Source of the DNA: Candidatus Melainabacteria bacterium
Lineage (GTDB): Bacteria; Cyanobacteriota; Vampirovibrionia; Obscuribacterales; Obscuribacteraceae
NCBI GenBank assembly: GCA_003153555.1
Contig: PLZS01000136.1
Coordinates: forward strand, 1 to 46,675
Length of the DNA: 46,675 nucleotides
Direction of reading: 5' to 3'
In this document: in pieces, positions 1 through 8,109 of the stretch
Position numbering within the stretch: position 1 is the first letter of the stretch
Layout: each line of letters opens with the position of its first letter
The notes under the pieces: generated by a model
What the model was told of the DNA's origin: nothing
The model's input: the letters and a program-made list of their open reading frames with translations, nothing else
The model's database searches: none
Position numbers and translations under genes: made by a program

Positions 1-790
1 GGTGAAGCCGCAGCTGAACACCTGCAAAACCTCCCAAGACCGCGCCGGTAAAAGCAGCCTGATAAACTGACTGCACGCCTTCTGCAGGTGACATCGCTGC
101 ACCTGTCAAAGCGCTATGAACGCCCAGTCCAACTAGTCCGCCTCCTGCACCGGCGGCTCCCGTTGTCAGGCTCTTATTCAAAATGCTCGCGTTTTTCGCC
201 GATGCACCTGTGAATTCGGAGAGTTTGTTTGACATGACGTGCATGGATCCCAATGTGACACCAGATGTGATGCCCTGGATCAATCGTTCTTGAAATATTC
301 TATTTTGGTTCTGATTAGGTTCTAGCAGCGCCGCTTGCGCAAATCCTGCAGATACTACTTCTCCGGTTCTAAATGCCGAGGCTGTTGCGGAGGCGGATCC
401 CAGCCCAAGACTTAAGGCAAATTCCTCAGCTTGAACAGCGCGACTGATGTTTTTGGTTACAGCAAGACAAGCTAGAAAAGGAACCATCGTCCCGGCAGCA
501 GCAGCGACTTGCTGCGTGTGCCAGTCAAAGCTGCCAAATTTGGCATCATCTTGCTTTTCGACAAGCTTCAATGTGTTCGCTACGTTTGAGCCAGCGGTGC
601 GATCGATGATTTGGCTTATTCCGGTGAGCGGATTTTGGATCGCCGAATAAGCGAGTGTTCTGGCAAAATCGGCCATGCCACCATCGCTGTATTTTTCACC
701 CGCGACGTTAAATGGTGGCGGAACCACGTCAAAATTGCCGTTAGAAATGGATTGATCTGCGCTAGCCAAACTTAAATTACCTTGCCACAT
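1..790 (-). CDS. Hypothetical protein, 3' part cut off by window edge
   Basis: An open frame of 263 codons runs from an ATG at 790 leftward through base 1 without a stop, so the C-terminus lies outside the window. The visible N-terminus begins MWQGNLSLASADQS. It is soluble-looking for about 100 residues and then becomes rich in Ala and Gly, with several hydrophobic helices (for example around residues 105-150 and 200-260). I see no signal peptide, catalytic motif or known domain. No clear ribosome binding site precedes the ATG, and an in-frame TTG sits two codons upstream, so the exact start is uncertain. The frame is much longer than any competing frame in this stretch. I do not recognise the family; it could be the front of a larger multidomain protein. 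Confidence 0.7.
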   Translation of the reverse strand, partial: MWQGNLSLASADQSISNGNFDVVPPPFNVAGEKYSDGGMADFARTLAYSAIQNPLTGISQIIDRTAGSNVANTLKLVEKQDDAKFGSFDWHTQQVAAAAGTMVPFLACLAVTKNISRAVQAEEFALSLGLGSASATASAFRTGEVVSAGFAQAALLEPNQNQNRIFQERLIQGITSGVTLGSMHVMSNKLSEFTGASAKNASILNKSLTTGAAGAGGGLVGLGVHSALTGAAMSPAEGVQSVYQAAFTGAVLGGFAGVQLRLH

Positions 791-853
791 ACTCAAAATA
801 TGGTGAAAAGGTTACCAAGGTATTTCCAAGTGGAGGCGTCTCTGCCGGGGAGC

Positions 854-879
854 GCGAACCTCTGTGTCTTGCGGTTCGC
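854..879 (-). terminator. Hairpin downstream of the PDZ gene
   Basis: GCGAACC (854-860) pairs perfectly with GGTTCGC (873-879) across a 12-nt loop. It lies just past the stop of the minus-strand PDZ gene, where a terminator would be expected. No T tract follows on the minus strand, so it may be factor-dependent or only an mRNA 3'-end hairpin. Confidence 0.35.
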
Positions 880-895
880 CACTTTGGCGACCGAG

Positions 896-1522
896 TCAAT
901 CCCCGGTAGGGCTCGCACCCATAGTGCTGCCGCTCTTAGCATTTGAGCCGGGTGGTCCGAGTTCTCGCAGCATTCTTTCGTACATCCGGCGGATCCCAGT
1001 ATTCTGAATGTCTTCGATGTTCATCCGTGTAAGAGGGAATGTAATTAGTTCCCCGTGACGACGAATAATGTAATCCACCTTAGTGCCGGCTTTCCCATCA
1101 GCCACGTCCCAGGTAGTGCGTTGAGTGTCTTTTCCCTTCAAGACATGATCGGCAATTTGTACAATTACGTCACCGGAGCGGATTCCGGCTAGCGATGCGG
1201 GACAATCAGGAAAAACTTGCTCAACTCTATCGACTTTGCTGAAGAGGCGTCGTGTGCTAACAATGCCGATAATTCCATATTCCAGATTTCTGTAATCGTC
1301 AGTTGTCCATCTTCTTCCAAATAGTCCGAATCCAGGAGAGCTTTTGCGCACAGCCGAACCTTTCAATGTGCGAATGGATGCTCTTTGAGCGCTGGCTGAT
1401 TGGTCGTCCGAGACATCCAGCGTTGCCTGACCATCAAGACTATAGACGTCGCTGCAAGACATTGAGACCAGAAATAAGACAGGCAATAGCGCTCGAATGG
1501 AGGAGCCTGCTCGCATGTTCAT
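896..1522 (-). CDS. Exported PDZ-domain protein
   Basis: This 208-residue protein has an N-terminal export signal (residues about 1-27, hydrophobic LLPVLFLVSMS followed by Cys). The sequence before that Cys is a poor lipobox, so lipidation is doubtful. Residues about 80-170 form a PDZ domain: a carboxylate-loop region with GIIGIV, then the conserved segment ASLAGIRSGDVIVQI and a closing strand with VDYIIRRHGE. PDZ domains of this kind bind C-terminal peptides. No protease domain is attached, unlike DegP or CtpA, so an adaptor or scaffold role in the envelope is an inference. Two starts are possible, MNMRAG or the ATG two codons later. No strong ribosome binding site separates them. Confidence 0.75.
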   Translation of the reverse strand: MNMRAGSSIRALLPVLFLVSMSCSDVYSLDGQATLDVSDDQSASAQRASIRTLKGSAVRKSSPGFGLFGRRWTTDDYRNLEYGIIGIVSTRRLFSKVDRVEQVFPDCPASLAGIRSGDVIVQIADHVLKGKDTQRTTWDVADGKAGTKVDYIIRRHGELITFPLTRMNIEDIQNTGIRRMYERMLRELGPPGSNAKSGSTMGASPTGD

Positions 1523-1618
1523 TTGTAGAAACTCGTCGCTCCCAGATAAGTGTCGCTAATATTCGTATCTAACCAAAAACTCGCTTCTATTAGGAGCTTC
1601 GAAAAAGAACTAATCCAG

Positions 1619-2872
1619 TTAAAGATACTTCGCAGTTTTCAATTGCGCGATTATTTTGTCATTGGTTTCAGTGTCGCTGTTTAATCGCTTCAGTTCTGAT
1701 AGTGCTTTTGTTTTTTGATGCAGAAGGCATAAATCTCCAATATAGCCAAGCAGATTGCTTCTGCTGTGTTCTGATTTGAATTCAGCTAGAGCCGCACGAG
1801 AATGTCGCTTTATCTCTGTCGGAAACAGCGTAGTGACGTTCACTAATTTATTTCCCTTTCCCCATTGCCAGATTTGCAACGGTCCACCCATTTCCGGCTG
1901 CGAGAGCGACCAGTCTTCGGTGACGAATTCGATTTGTGCATGCGCTGGATCTCCGCGCAGGTCGGCAAGGCGAGGATTATTCAGCCCCCATTCGTGGGTT
2001 GAGACTTTCATTTTTCTAGACGCGCGATCATAGTAGTAAGTCATTTCACAACCAAGACGAGCGTGATCAACTATCCGAGTGACCCGTGTGTCGACTAATA
2101 CTTTGCCGGACGGATCCAGGTTCGCAGTTACGAAAGGACCGAAGCATTCCGGTATCAAGTCCGTCTTTCCCTGATCGCCACTGATTTTAGGCAACTCTAA
2201 AGGTCGAGACCAAACTACTCTTCGACCTCTTTTGATTTGCAAATTCCAATTCGATCCACCGTGATTATATAATTCCTGATCCCAACGCAAGGTTGCTTTG
2301 GTATTACCTGCGGTGGCTACCCGAGCACCTTTCATTTTGTCGCCGTGAGCTCGCGCATCGTCGGAATTACTCGAGGGCTTTCGTTTGTTGTAACGGCCCG
2401 TCTTTGCGTCGTAATCATATTCGACGCCATCGACCTTCTGGTAGCACTGCACTTGAAGCAAAATCGCCGGGTCGCTCTCGCCTTCAACATCAATTAATCG
2501 TGGACCGCTAATCTTGACGATATCAGCTTTGTCCTTTTCGCTGACGAAGGATTCTGAGTAGGACAACTTTCCTTTTCGTGAAATTTGGAGCTTGCCGCTG
2601 GTTCTGGCTTTTCCATCCTCAAAAATATGTGCGTTAAGAGTCAGTTTTGCCGACACGGGTTCTTGGAAAGAGGTGAAAATACTTTTTTGACGCGGAGCCA
2701 CCCAGTTCGCCTGGTAAGTACTTGCGCTACTCAGATCGGCATATGCGCCCGGTGTTGCAGCCTGCAAAAGTGAGAAGCACATCGCCACGCAGCTGATCGT
2801 CTTTGGCAAACTCAGCATTCCTCTCGAAACGCTGGGAACGGACTTCACTGGGCTAACCAAAAACGTCTTCAT
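1619..2872 (-). CDS. Secreted protein of a cyanobacterial-type uncharacterised family
   Basis: The protein has 417 residues with a long signal peptide ending near residue 45 (…GAYADLS). GAGGAAA lies just ahead of the ATG, supporting the start. The mature part appears to hold two related beta-rich modules. Each pairs a tyrosine-rich strand (VEYDYDAKTGRY near residue 155; MTYYYDRASRKM near 275) with a segment on 'size' or 'content' (IDVEGESDPAILLQ; ADLRGDPAHAQIEF). The stretch after residue 320 (QIWQWGKGNKLVNVT) resembles, from memory, hypothetical cyanobacterial secreted proteins with FG-GAP-like content. No catalytic residues are evident. Function unknown; location is envelope or exterior. 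Confidence 0.7.
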   Translation of the reverse strand: MKTFLVSPVKSVPSVSRGMLSLPKTISCVAMCFSLLQAATPGAYADLSSASTYQANWVAPRQKSIFTSFQEPVSAKLTLNAHIFEDGKARTSGKLQISRKGKLSYSESFVSEKDKADIVKISGPRLIDVEGESDPAILLQVQCYQKVDGVEYDYDAKTGRYNKRKPSSNSDDARAHGDKMKGARVATAGNTKATLRWDQELYNHGGSNWNLQIKRGRRVVWSRPLELPKISGDQGKTDLIPECFGPFVTANLDPSGKVLVDTRVTRIVDHARLGCEMTYYYDRASRKMKVSTHEWGLNNPRLADLRGDPAHAQIEFVTEDWSLSQPEMGGPLQIWQWGKGNKLVNVTTLFPTEIKRHSRAALAEFKSEHSRSNLLGYIGDLCLLHQKTKALSELKRLNSDTETNDKIIAQLKTAKYL

Positions 2873-3064
2873 TATTTCCTCGCTTTAGATCCTGTCTCGG
2901 CAAACCTGGTGTTCCAAGTTATGATTGCATCTACTTGGATTGCGAGATATTTAGGCGTTATAAAATTGTATCGTGACGTTTAGGCACTGGTACTTGAATT
3001 TGGATTCTAAGACTTGGTCTTGACGTTTCAATAGTCATGTTGAATTGATCGCAACTTTCGCCTT

Positions 3065-3751
3065 CTACACGCTATCAGTATCCACAACTTTGTAGCCAAC
3101 TCCATAAACTGTTTCGATGATAGGCGGCTTTCCGTCGTGCTCGAGTTTCTTGCGCAGATTTTTGATGTGTGTACGGATGATTTCAGGTGATGCGTCCTCT
3201 TCAGCTTTCCATACGCGGCTTAAAAGCGCATCAGCACTAAATACGATATTACGATGACGCATCAGAAATTCGAGCAAAGCAAATTCTTTCGGCACCAACT
3301 TGATCGGTTGTTCGTTCACTGTGACGCAGAACTTGTCTCTGTCTAACTCGACAGCGCCGACTTTTATGATGTTTGAAGTGATCGCGACTGAGGATCTGCG
3401 TGCCAATGCTTTTACGCGTGCTAGCAATTCTCGAACATCGAATGGCTTGGTTAGATAATCGTCGGCGCCAGAACCCAGTCCCTCTTCTTTATTGGAAATG
3501 GTCTGGTTTGCAGTCAGGATCAGAACACCGCCGCGTCCACCTCTGTCTCGGTATTGTCGACATAGTTCCACGCCGGTCACACCAGGCAGATTCCAATCAA
3601 GAATTAGAACATCGTACTCGTACAGGCGCAACCTTTCCTGTGCCGCAGCACCATCTTCTTCGCTTTCAACGATGTGGCGATCGATTATCAGGCAGTCCAA
3701 GATCACTTTCAGGATCTGTGGATCGTCCTCCACAACTAGAATCTTTGCCAC
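3065..3751 (-). CDS. OmpR/PhoB-family response regulator
   Basis: This 228-residue two-domain transcription regulator has a receiver domain at residues 1-115. It carries the acidic pocket E8-D9-D10, the phosphoacceptor D52 in LILDWNLPG, T80 and K102 in LTKPF. Residues about 130-225 form the OmpR-type winged helix, ending with ETVYGVGYKV. The start is GTG with GAGG seven bases ahead. The gene is divergent from the membrane histidine kinase at 3904, with 152 bp between them, so they are the obvious candidate pair. The sensed signal is not apparent from the sequence. Confidence 0.9.
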   Translation of the reverse strand: MAKILVVEDDPQILKVILDCLIIDRHIVESEEDGAAAQERLRLYEYDVLILDWNLPGVTGVELCRQYRDRGGRGGVLILTANQTISNKEEGLGSGADDYLTKPFDVRELLARVKALARRSSVAITSNIIKVGAVELDRDKFCVTVNEQPIKLVPKEFALLEFLMRHRNIVFSADALLSRVWKAEEDASPEIIRTHIKNLRKKLEHDGKPPIIETVYGVGYKVVDTDSV

Positions 3752-3821
3752 TCTTTCGCCTCATTATCGGACTGTATGGAAGCTATCAATGAAACGTAAG
3801 TCGGGCGGTTTAATGGATAGC

Positions 3822-3834
3822 CTATCCTCAGATA
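3822..3834 (+). promoter_or_regulatory. Dispersed motif CTATCCTCAGATA, copy 1
   Basis: The 13-mer CTATCCTCAGATA lies 69 bases ahead of the histidine kinase start and on the same strand. It is preceded by GGATAGC, so GGATAG and CTATCC form a local inverted repeat. Near-identical 13-mers lie ahead of mqnC, secE and the receiver gene at 46177. TATCCT could serve as a -10 box, but I find no -35 match at the usual distance. Role is unproven. Confidence 0.4.
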
Positions 3835-3903
3835 AATAGTCTAGCAACTACTGAGGTATATGAAATGCATGGTTGATCTCGTACGCCGCTTGGCTTTTGG
3901 GCA

Positions 3904-5538
3904 ATGACGGACTCCTCTGAACCGTTTCTTATTCGAAATATGCAGCTAATGAGTCAGCTGAGCGGCTTTTGCACGTTTTTGATTGGCATTGCTTCCCTTC
4001 TTGCCTGGACCTCCGGAAACCCAACTCTGTCAGCTTTTAAGTCTATTCCCGCCTTTCCGTTTGTGATCGCCGGACTCGCTGTTTGCGCGCTGCAGTCTCG
4101 CAAGTTCAAGTCTGTGATCCATATCTCTGGACTCGTTTTGGCGTTTGGACTGCTCTTTATCGCCTCTCATGATCTGGTTGACCTGGCCATGGCGTCCAAT
4201 CAAGAGTCGCTGCAGTCGATGACCGGTGGTTTTGCATTTTCTTTATTGAATTCGCTCGCTGCAAACGACGCTCTCTCTTTGCTGCTAATTAGCATTGCTC
4301 TCTTACTTGTGGATTTGCCGGCGAAGCGATTTCGGCTAGCGGATTTATTCACGATTGTGGCGGCATTTATGTCGATGATGACCTTACTAGGAGTGATTTT
4401 CGGCATACCTGGATTTTGTGTCTTCATCTCGTGCTTGCGCATATCCCTTTTCGAAGGTCTCACTATTGCGGCTCTTTCCCTAGGTGTTTTATTCATTCGT
4501 CCTGAGCAAGGTCTGGCCTCGATCATGACTCGCGATACCGCAGGTGGTGTGCTTGCAAGAAGGTTATTACCAGCAGCTGTGATAGTTCCACTGCTCCTGG
4601 GCTGGTTGCGAATGGAAGGAGAGCGCCTAAAAATCTACAGTCCCGAGATGGGACTGACGCTTATGGTAGCAATGCTTGTTCTGATCTTTCTAACTGTTAT
4701 ATGTTGGAATGCCTGGTCAATAGATAGAATGGACCGGGCTCGCTTGCGAGCAATTAAAGAAATGGAAACTGAAATCGCACGACGCAAAGAAGTTGAGCAG
4801 CGCTTTAAAGATTTCTATTCGAATGTGTCGCATGAGTTGCGCTCACCGATTACGTCTATCCAGGGAGCTTTACAGCTGATCGAGCAAACTATGGATGCCA
4901 AAAGCGCCAGCAGCATAAAGGATCTAATAAGCACAGCTGATATTAGTTGCGACCGTTTGATTCGATTGATCAATGATTTGCTTGATGTGAAGCAAATCGA
5001 AGAAGGCAAGGTCAATCTTCAAATCAGTTCACTCGATACTTTGGAAGTGGTTACTCTGGCCGTTGATGGCTTGAAGGGAATGGCTAACGATGCCAGTGTC
5101 ACACTCAACGTGGTGCTGGATGCGTTGGGGTATGTTTTAGCCGATGAAGATCGGATCATTCAAGTGCTGACCAACTTTATATCTAACGCAATTAAGTTTT
5201 CTCGCGCTGGAGATCTTGTTGTTGTGAAAATTAGCCAACCTGTCCCCGAGCGAATCCGTTTCTCAGTAAAGGACAGTGGACCAGGTATTGCTGAGGATCA
5301 GCAGCACAAGATTTTTGGGAAATTCGAAAAAATTGATGCGCACGATGGGTTGAAGCGAAAAGGATCCGGTCTTGGCTTAGCGATTTCAAAGGGAATTATC
5401 GAAGAGCATGGTGGCAGTATTGGCTTTTCGACAGAATTGGACAAAGGCACAGAATTTTGGTTTGAACTACCTGTTGCCAAAGAGTCTAGAACAGAGAGCT
5501 TGGAGAGTTTGCGAGCCGCGGAGAACACCGCCTTTTGA
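3904..5538 (+). CDS. Membrane sensor histidine kinase
   Basis: The protein has 544 residues. About eight hydrophobic segments fill residues 15-270 (15-35, 52-65, 72-90, 122-138, 148-180, 183-198, 221-235, 250-270), with no large periplasmic domain, which suggests sensing within or near the membrane. A short coiled coil (residues 275-305) leads to the HisKA dimerisation helix with phosphorylated H310 in SHELRSPITS. The ATPase domain has the N box (NFISNAIKFS), G1 (DSGPGI) and G2 (GSGLGLAI). All catalytic motifs are intact. Its stop overlaps the start of the thioredoxin/NHL gene by four bases, so the two are probably co-translated. The divergent OmpR-type regulator upstream is the likely partner. 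Confidence 0.9.
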   Translation: MTDSSEPFLIRNMQLMSQLSGFCTFLIGIASLLAWTSGNPTLSAFKSIPAFPFVIAGLAVCALQSRKFKSVIHISGLVLAFGLLFIASHDLVDLAMASNQESLQSMTGGFAFSLLNSLAANDALSLLLISIALLLVDLPAKRFRLADLFTIVAAFMSMMTLLGVIFGIPGFCVFISCLRISLFEGLTIAALSLGVLFIRPEQGLASIMTRDTAGGVLARRLLPAAVIVPLLLGWLRMEGERLKIYSPEMGLTLMVAMLVLIFLTVICWNAWSIDRMDRARLRAIKEMETEIARRKEVEQRFKDFYSNVSHELRSPITSIQGALQLIEQTMDAKSASSIKDLISTADISCDRLIRLINDLLDVKQIEEGKVNLQISSLDTLEVVTLAVDGLKGMANDASVTLNVVLDALGYVLADEDRIIQVLTNFISNAIKFSRAGDLVVVKISQPVPERIRFSVKDSGPGIAEDQQHKIFGKFEKIDAHDGLKRKGSGLGLAISKGIIEEHGGSIGFSTELDKGTEFWFELPVAKESRTESLESLRAAENTAF

Positions 5539-7124
5539 AAGCTTTGATCAAATTCGTATCGACTTGCGTAGTCGTCCTCTCGGTATTGCTTTGCACTGCT
5601 TGTGGTGGCGGACCGTCCATTCCATCTTTGAGTGTCAAGGCTCCCGAACTCGAAGGAGGCAAAGACTGGCTCAACACAACAAGACCGCTTAAGTTGAGCG
5701 ATCTAAAAGGTAAGGTTGTCTTGCTAGACTTTTGGAATTTGAGCTGTGTCAATTGTTTTCACACAATACCTGTCCTTAAAGCGCTCGAGGAGCACTATCC
5801 CAATGAACTTGTAATCATCGGCATTCATTCACCGAAGTACAGTAGTGAGCGAGATACTAAACCTTTGCGAGAGGCGGTGTTGCGAATGGAAATGGATCAC
5901 CCGGTGATCAACGACGCTGAGGATCAGCTTTGGACTGCATACGGTGTAAAGGGATATCCGACAATCGTTCTAATTGATCCAAACGGTGGTCTCGTGAAAA
6001 TGATGATCGGCGAACGCAGTTATCTGCAACTGGACAAGCTGGTGAAGCAGTTGATTGATCAGTACAAAAAGTCTGGTCAGATTGATGAGAAGCCGCTTGC
6101 TTTCAAGCCTGAGCGGTCCGAAGTGCAGAATACTCCACTGCTCTTTCCGGAAAAACTTTGTGTCGATCCTAAAAGGAAGATGCTTTTCATTGCAGATTCA
6201 GGACACAATCGAATTGTCGTCGCGGATCTTGCCGGTAAGTTGTTGAAAATAATCGGAACTGGCAAGATCGGCGCCAAAGACGGATCCTACTCTAACGCTG
6301 AATTCCATCACCCTCGTGGTCTGGCTATTGACGGCGACAATTTGTATGTTGCTGATACGCAGAATCAGAAGATTCGAAAAGTGGATTTAGAAAAACAAGT
6401 TGTTAGCACTGTATCTGGTGATGGACAGTTGACTGAGATTCTTTCTCCTCCCGAACTCGGCAACGCGAAAGACGTTAGACTCAATTCGCCCTGGGACTTG
6501 GTTGCCGCCAAGAACAAGATCTACATTGCTATGGCTGGTTCGCACCAGCTCTATGTGCTCGACTTGGCCAGCGGTAACATGTCCGTCTTTGCTGGCTCTG
6601 GAACGGAGGAATTGCATGATGGCCCACTTCTGGACGCTGATTTGGCGCAGCCTAGTGGTATCGCTTTTGGTGGTGACAAAGTGTATTTTATTGACAGTGA
6701 ATCAAACTCAATCCGAACTGCTGATATCAATATTCGCACCGGTAAAGTAAAAACTCTAACAGGCAAAGGACTAGAAGATTTCGGAGATATCGATGGCACA
6801 TTCGCCAAGGCGTTTCTTCAACATCCGCTTGGAGTCGCGGTCGCAGGCAAAAAAGTGTATGTTGCGGACACATTGAATCACAAAATTAAGGCGCTCGATC
6901 TTGATTCTAAAATGGTCAGCACAGTTTGGGGCTCAGGCAAACCCGGAAATGCCGACGGCGAATATCCCCAATTCAATGAGCCAAATGGAATAGCGTATGA
7001 TGGACGGAAGAACTTGTATATTGCGGACACCAACAACAACAGAATCAAGGTTGGCAACCTACAAACGGGGATGGTATCTGCTTTGAAGATTACTGGTCTA
7101 ACGGCGCCTGCCAAATTAAATTGA
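5535..7124 (+). CDS. Thioredoxin-fold plus NHL-propeller protein (NHLRC2-like)
   Basis: This 529-residue protein starts with TTG, which shares bases with the TGA of the kinase upstream. An export signal (residues 1-23, ending LLCTAC) has a weak lipobox. Residues about 33-190 form a TlpA-like thioredoxin fold with the redox pair C71-V-N-C74 in DFWNLSCVNC and a cis-Pro region (VKGYPTIVLIDPNG). Residues about 205-525 form a beta-propeller of NHL repeats, with the recurring blade pattern HP-R/L-G-[LV]-A followed by YVADT-N-[HK]-KI. The same two-domain order is known in animal NHLRC2 and bacterial homologues. It probably acts outside the inner membrane as a thiol-disulfide or protein-interaction factor. 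The substrate is unknown. Confidence 0.85.
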   Translation: MKALIKFVSTCVVVLSVLLCTACGGGPSIPSLSVKAPELEGGKDWLNTTRPLKLSDLKGKVVLLDFWNLSCVNCFHTIPVLKALEEHYPNELVIIGIHSPKYSSERDTKPLREAVLRMEMDHPVINDAEDQLWTAYGVKGYPTIVLIDPNGGLVKMMIGERSYLQLDKLVKQLIDQYKKSGQIDEKPLAFKPERSEVQNTPLLFPEKLCVDPKRKMLFIADSGHNRIVVADLAGKLLKIIGTGKIGAKDGSYSNAEFHHPRGLAIDGDNLYVADTQNQKIRKVDLEKQVVSTVSGDGQLTEILSPPELGNAKDVRLNSPWDLVAAKNKIYIAMAGSHQLYVLDLASGNMSVFAGSGTEELHDGPLLDADLAQPSGIAFGGDKVYFIDSESNSIRTADINIRTGKVKTLTGKGLEDFGDIDGTFAKAFLQHPLGVAVAGKKVYVADTLNHKIKALDLDSKMVSTVWGSGKPGNADGEYPQFNEPNGIAYDGRKNLYIADTNNNRIKVGNLQTGMVSALKITGLTAPAKLN

Positions 7125-7259
7125 TACCTGTGAATCAATAGACTGTGAAACCGTCAATATCAAGGTGTTCTATTTGTGTAAATCAACAAGTGCAAATCTA
7201 TCGACATCCAGTTGTTCTATGTGTGATTTTAGTCAAATTCATCAACAGCAAAGTGATTC

Positions 7260-8015
7260 ATGAGTAATTTTGCAACTCCGAGTCCGTCGAAATTAGCTTT
7301 TGTCACTGATTGGCTTTTTGCCTGTCGCATAGCCGCTCGCACTTTCAAAGAGCATCCGTATTTTGCTGCGCTTCTAGTCGCTTGTGGAATCGGTCAGGCC
7401 GTCGTTCCCGAAAAATCTGGTTGGGAAAGAGGACTTTGGATGGCGGCCGAAGTAACAAGTCTTTCACTGGCATTTTATGTGGTGACTAGCACCTTCAAAT
7501 CGCTGCGTGGATCCATGGACCAGCAATCCACCAACACTGGACCGATAGTAGGTCGTCTTGTTGGAGTATCGGCTTTGTACTGGCTCGTTGTTGTTCTCAT
7601 GGGACTTCTCTTTATTCTGCCGGGACTGTTTTTCGCTGTCAGAGGCAGTATGGCGTTACCGATCATTTGCATCGAAGGATTGGGAGTAAATCAGAGCAGT
7701 GTACGAAGCTTTTCGCTGGTAAAAGGACACTTTCGGCAGGAACTTTTTTATGTAGGCTTAGGTTGCATATGTACTTTTCTGCCTATTTTTATTGCATCTG
7801 TGGTGTTAGACACTCTTGCAGAAGTTTACTTAACAGGAAATCTTGCCTCCACCGTGGACTTCGCCGTGACCGCGCTTGTAGGCATATACGTGGCTTTTTG
7901 GCAAATCAGCGTTTATGCTCTTATGACAAAATTCTATGTATTCTTGCTGACCGAGGAAGAGGAAAAAGCTGCACGCGAAGAACCTTCAGTGCCTATGCCG
8001 CAATGGAATCCATAG
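7260..8015 (+). CDS. Integral membrane protein
   Basis: The protein has 251 residues with about five or six hydrophobic segments (residues 35-50, 60-78, 95-125, 155-180, 190-220). The stretch MALPIICIEGLGVNQSSVRSF recalls membrane proteins of the YciC / glycerophosphodiesterase-membrane-domain type, in which 'S-x-S-x-x-L-x-x-G-x-F' follows a membrane helix; this is weak recognition from memory. There are no catalytic residues. The 135 bp upstream holds two imperfect copies of GTTCTATnTGTG (7167 and 7214) and no clear -10/-35 pair. It ends three bases before the polA-like remnant on the opposite strand. Confidence 0.7.
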   Translation: MSNFATPSPSKLAFVTDWLFACRIAARTFKEHPYFAALLVACGIGQAVVPEKSGWERGLWMAAEVTSLSLAFYVVTSTFKSLRGSMDQQSTNTGPIVGRLVGVSALYWLVVVLMGLLFILPGLFFAVRGSMALPIICIEGLGVNQSSVRSFSLVKGHFRQELFYVGLGCICTFLPIFIASVVLDTLAEVYLTGNLASTVDFAVTALVGIYVAFWQISVYALMTKFYVFLLTEEEEKAAREEPSVPMPQWNP

Positions 8016-8018
8016 TAC

Positions 8019-8103
8019 TTACTTCTTCCGGTTTTTGCCGACGTCGATGTCGACTTTCAGGGGAGTTGGATCGGTCGATCCATCTGCATTGATTGGAGCA
8101 TCA
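8019..8103 (-). pseudogene. Decayed second copy of the polA 3' end
   Basis: Read on the minus strand, this stretch matches the last 28 codons of the polA gene at 11624-14518. I align 85 bases by eye at roughly 79 percent identity with one single-base gap. The peptide reads MLQSMQMDRPIQLP, then after the one-base shift LKVDIDVGKNRKK and stop. PolA itself ends VLQAMQMDQPLQLP-LKVDINIGKNWEK. Many of the differences fall at third codon positions, so the copy probably derives from a diverged functional polA rather than from recent drift. Similarity stops abruptly six bases before the P-type ATPase stop codon. Both copies have the same orientation and bracket the metal cassette. Confidence 0.8.
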
Positions 8104-8109
8104 ATCCCG

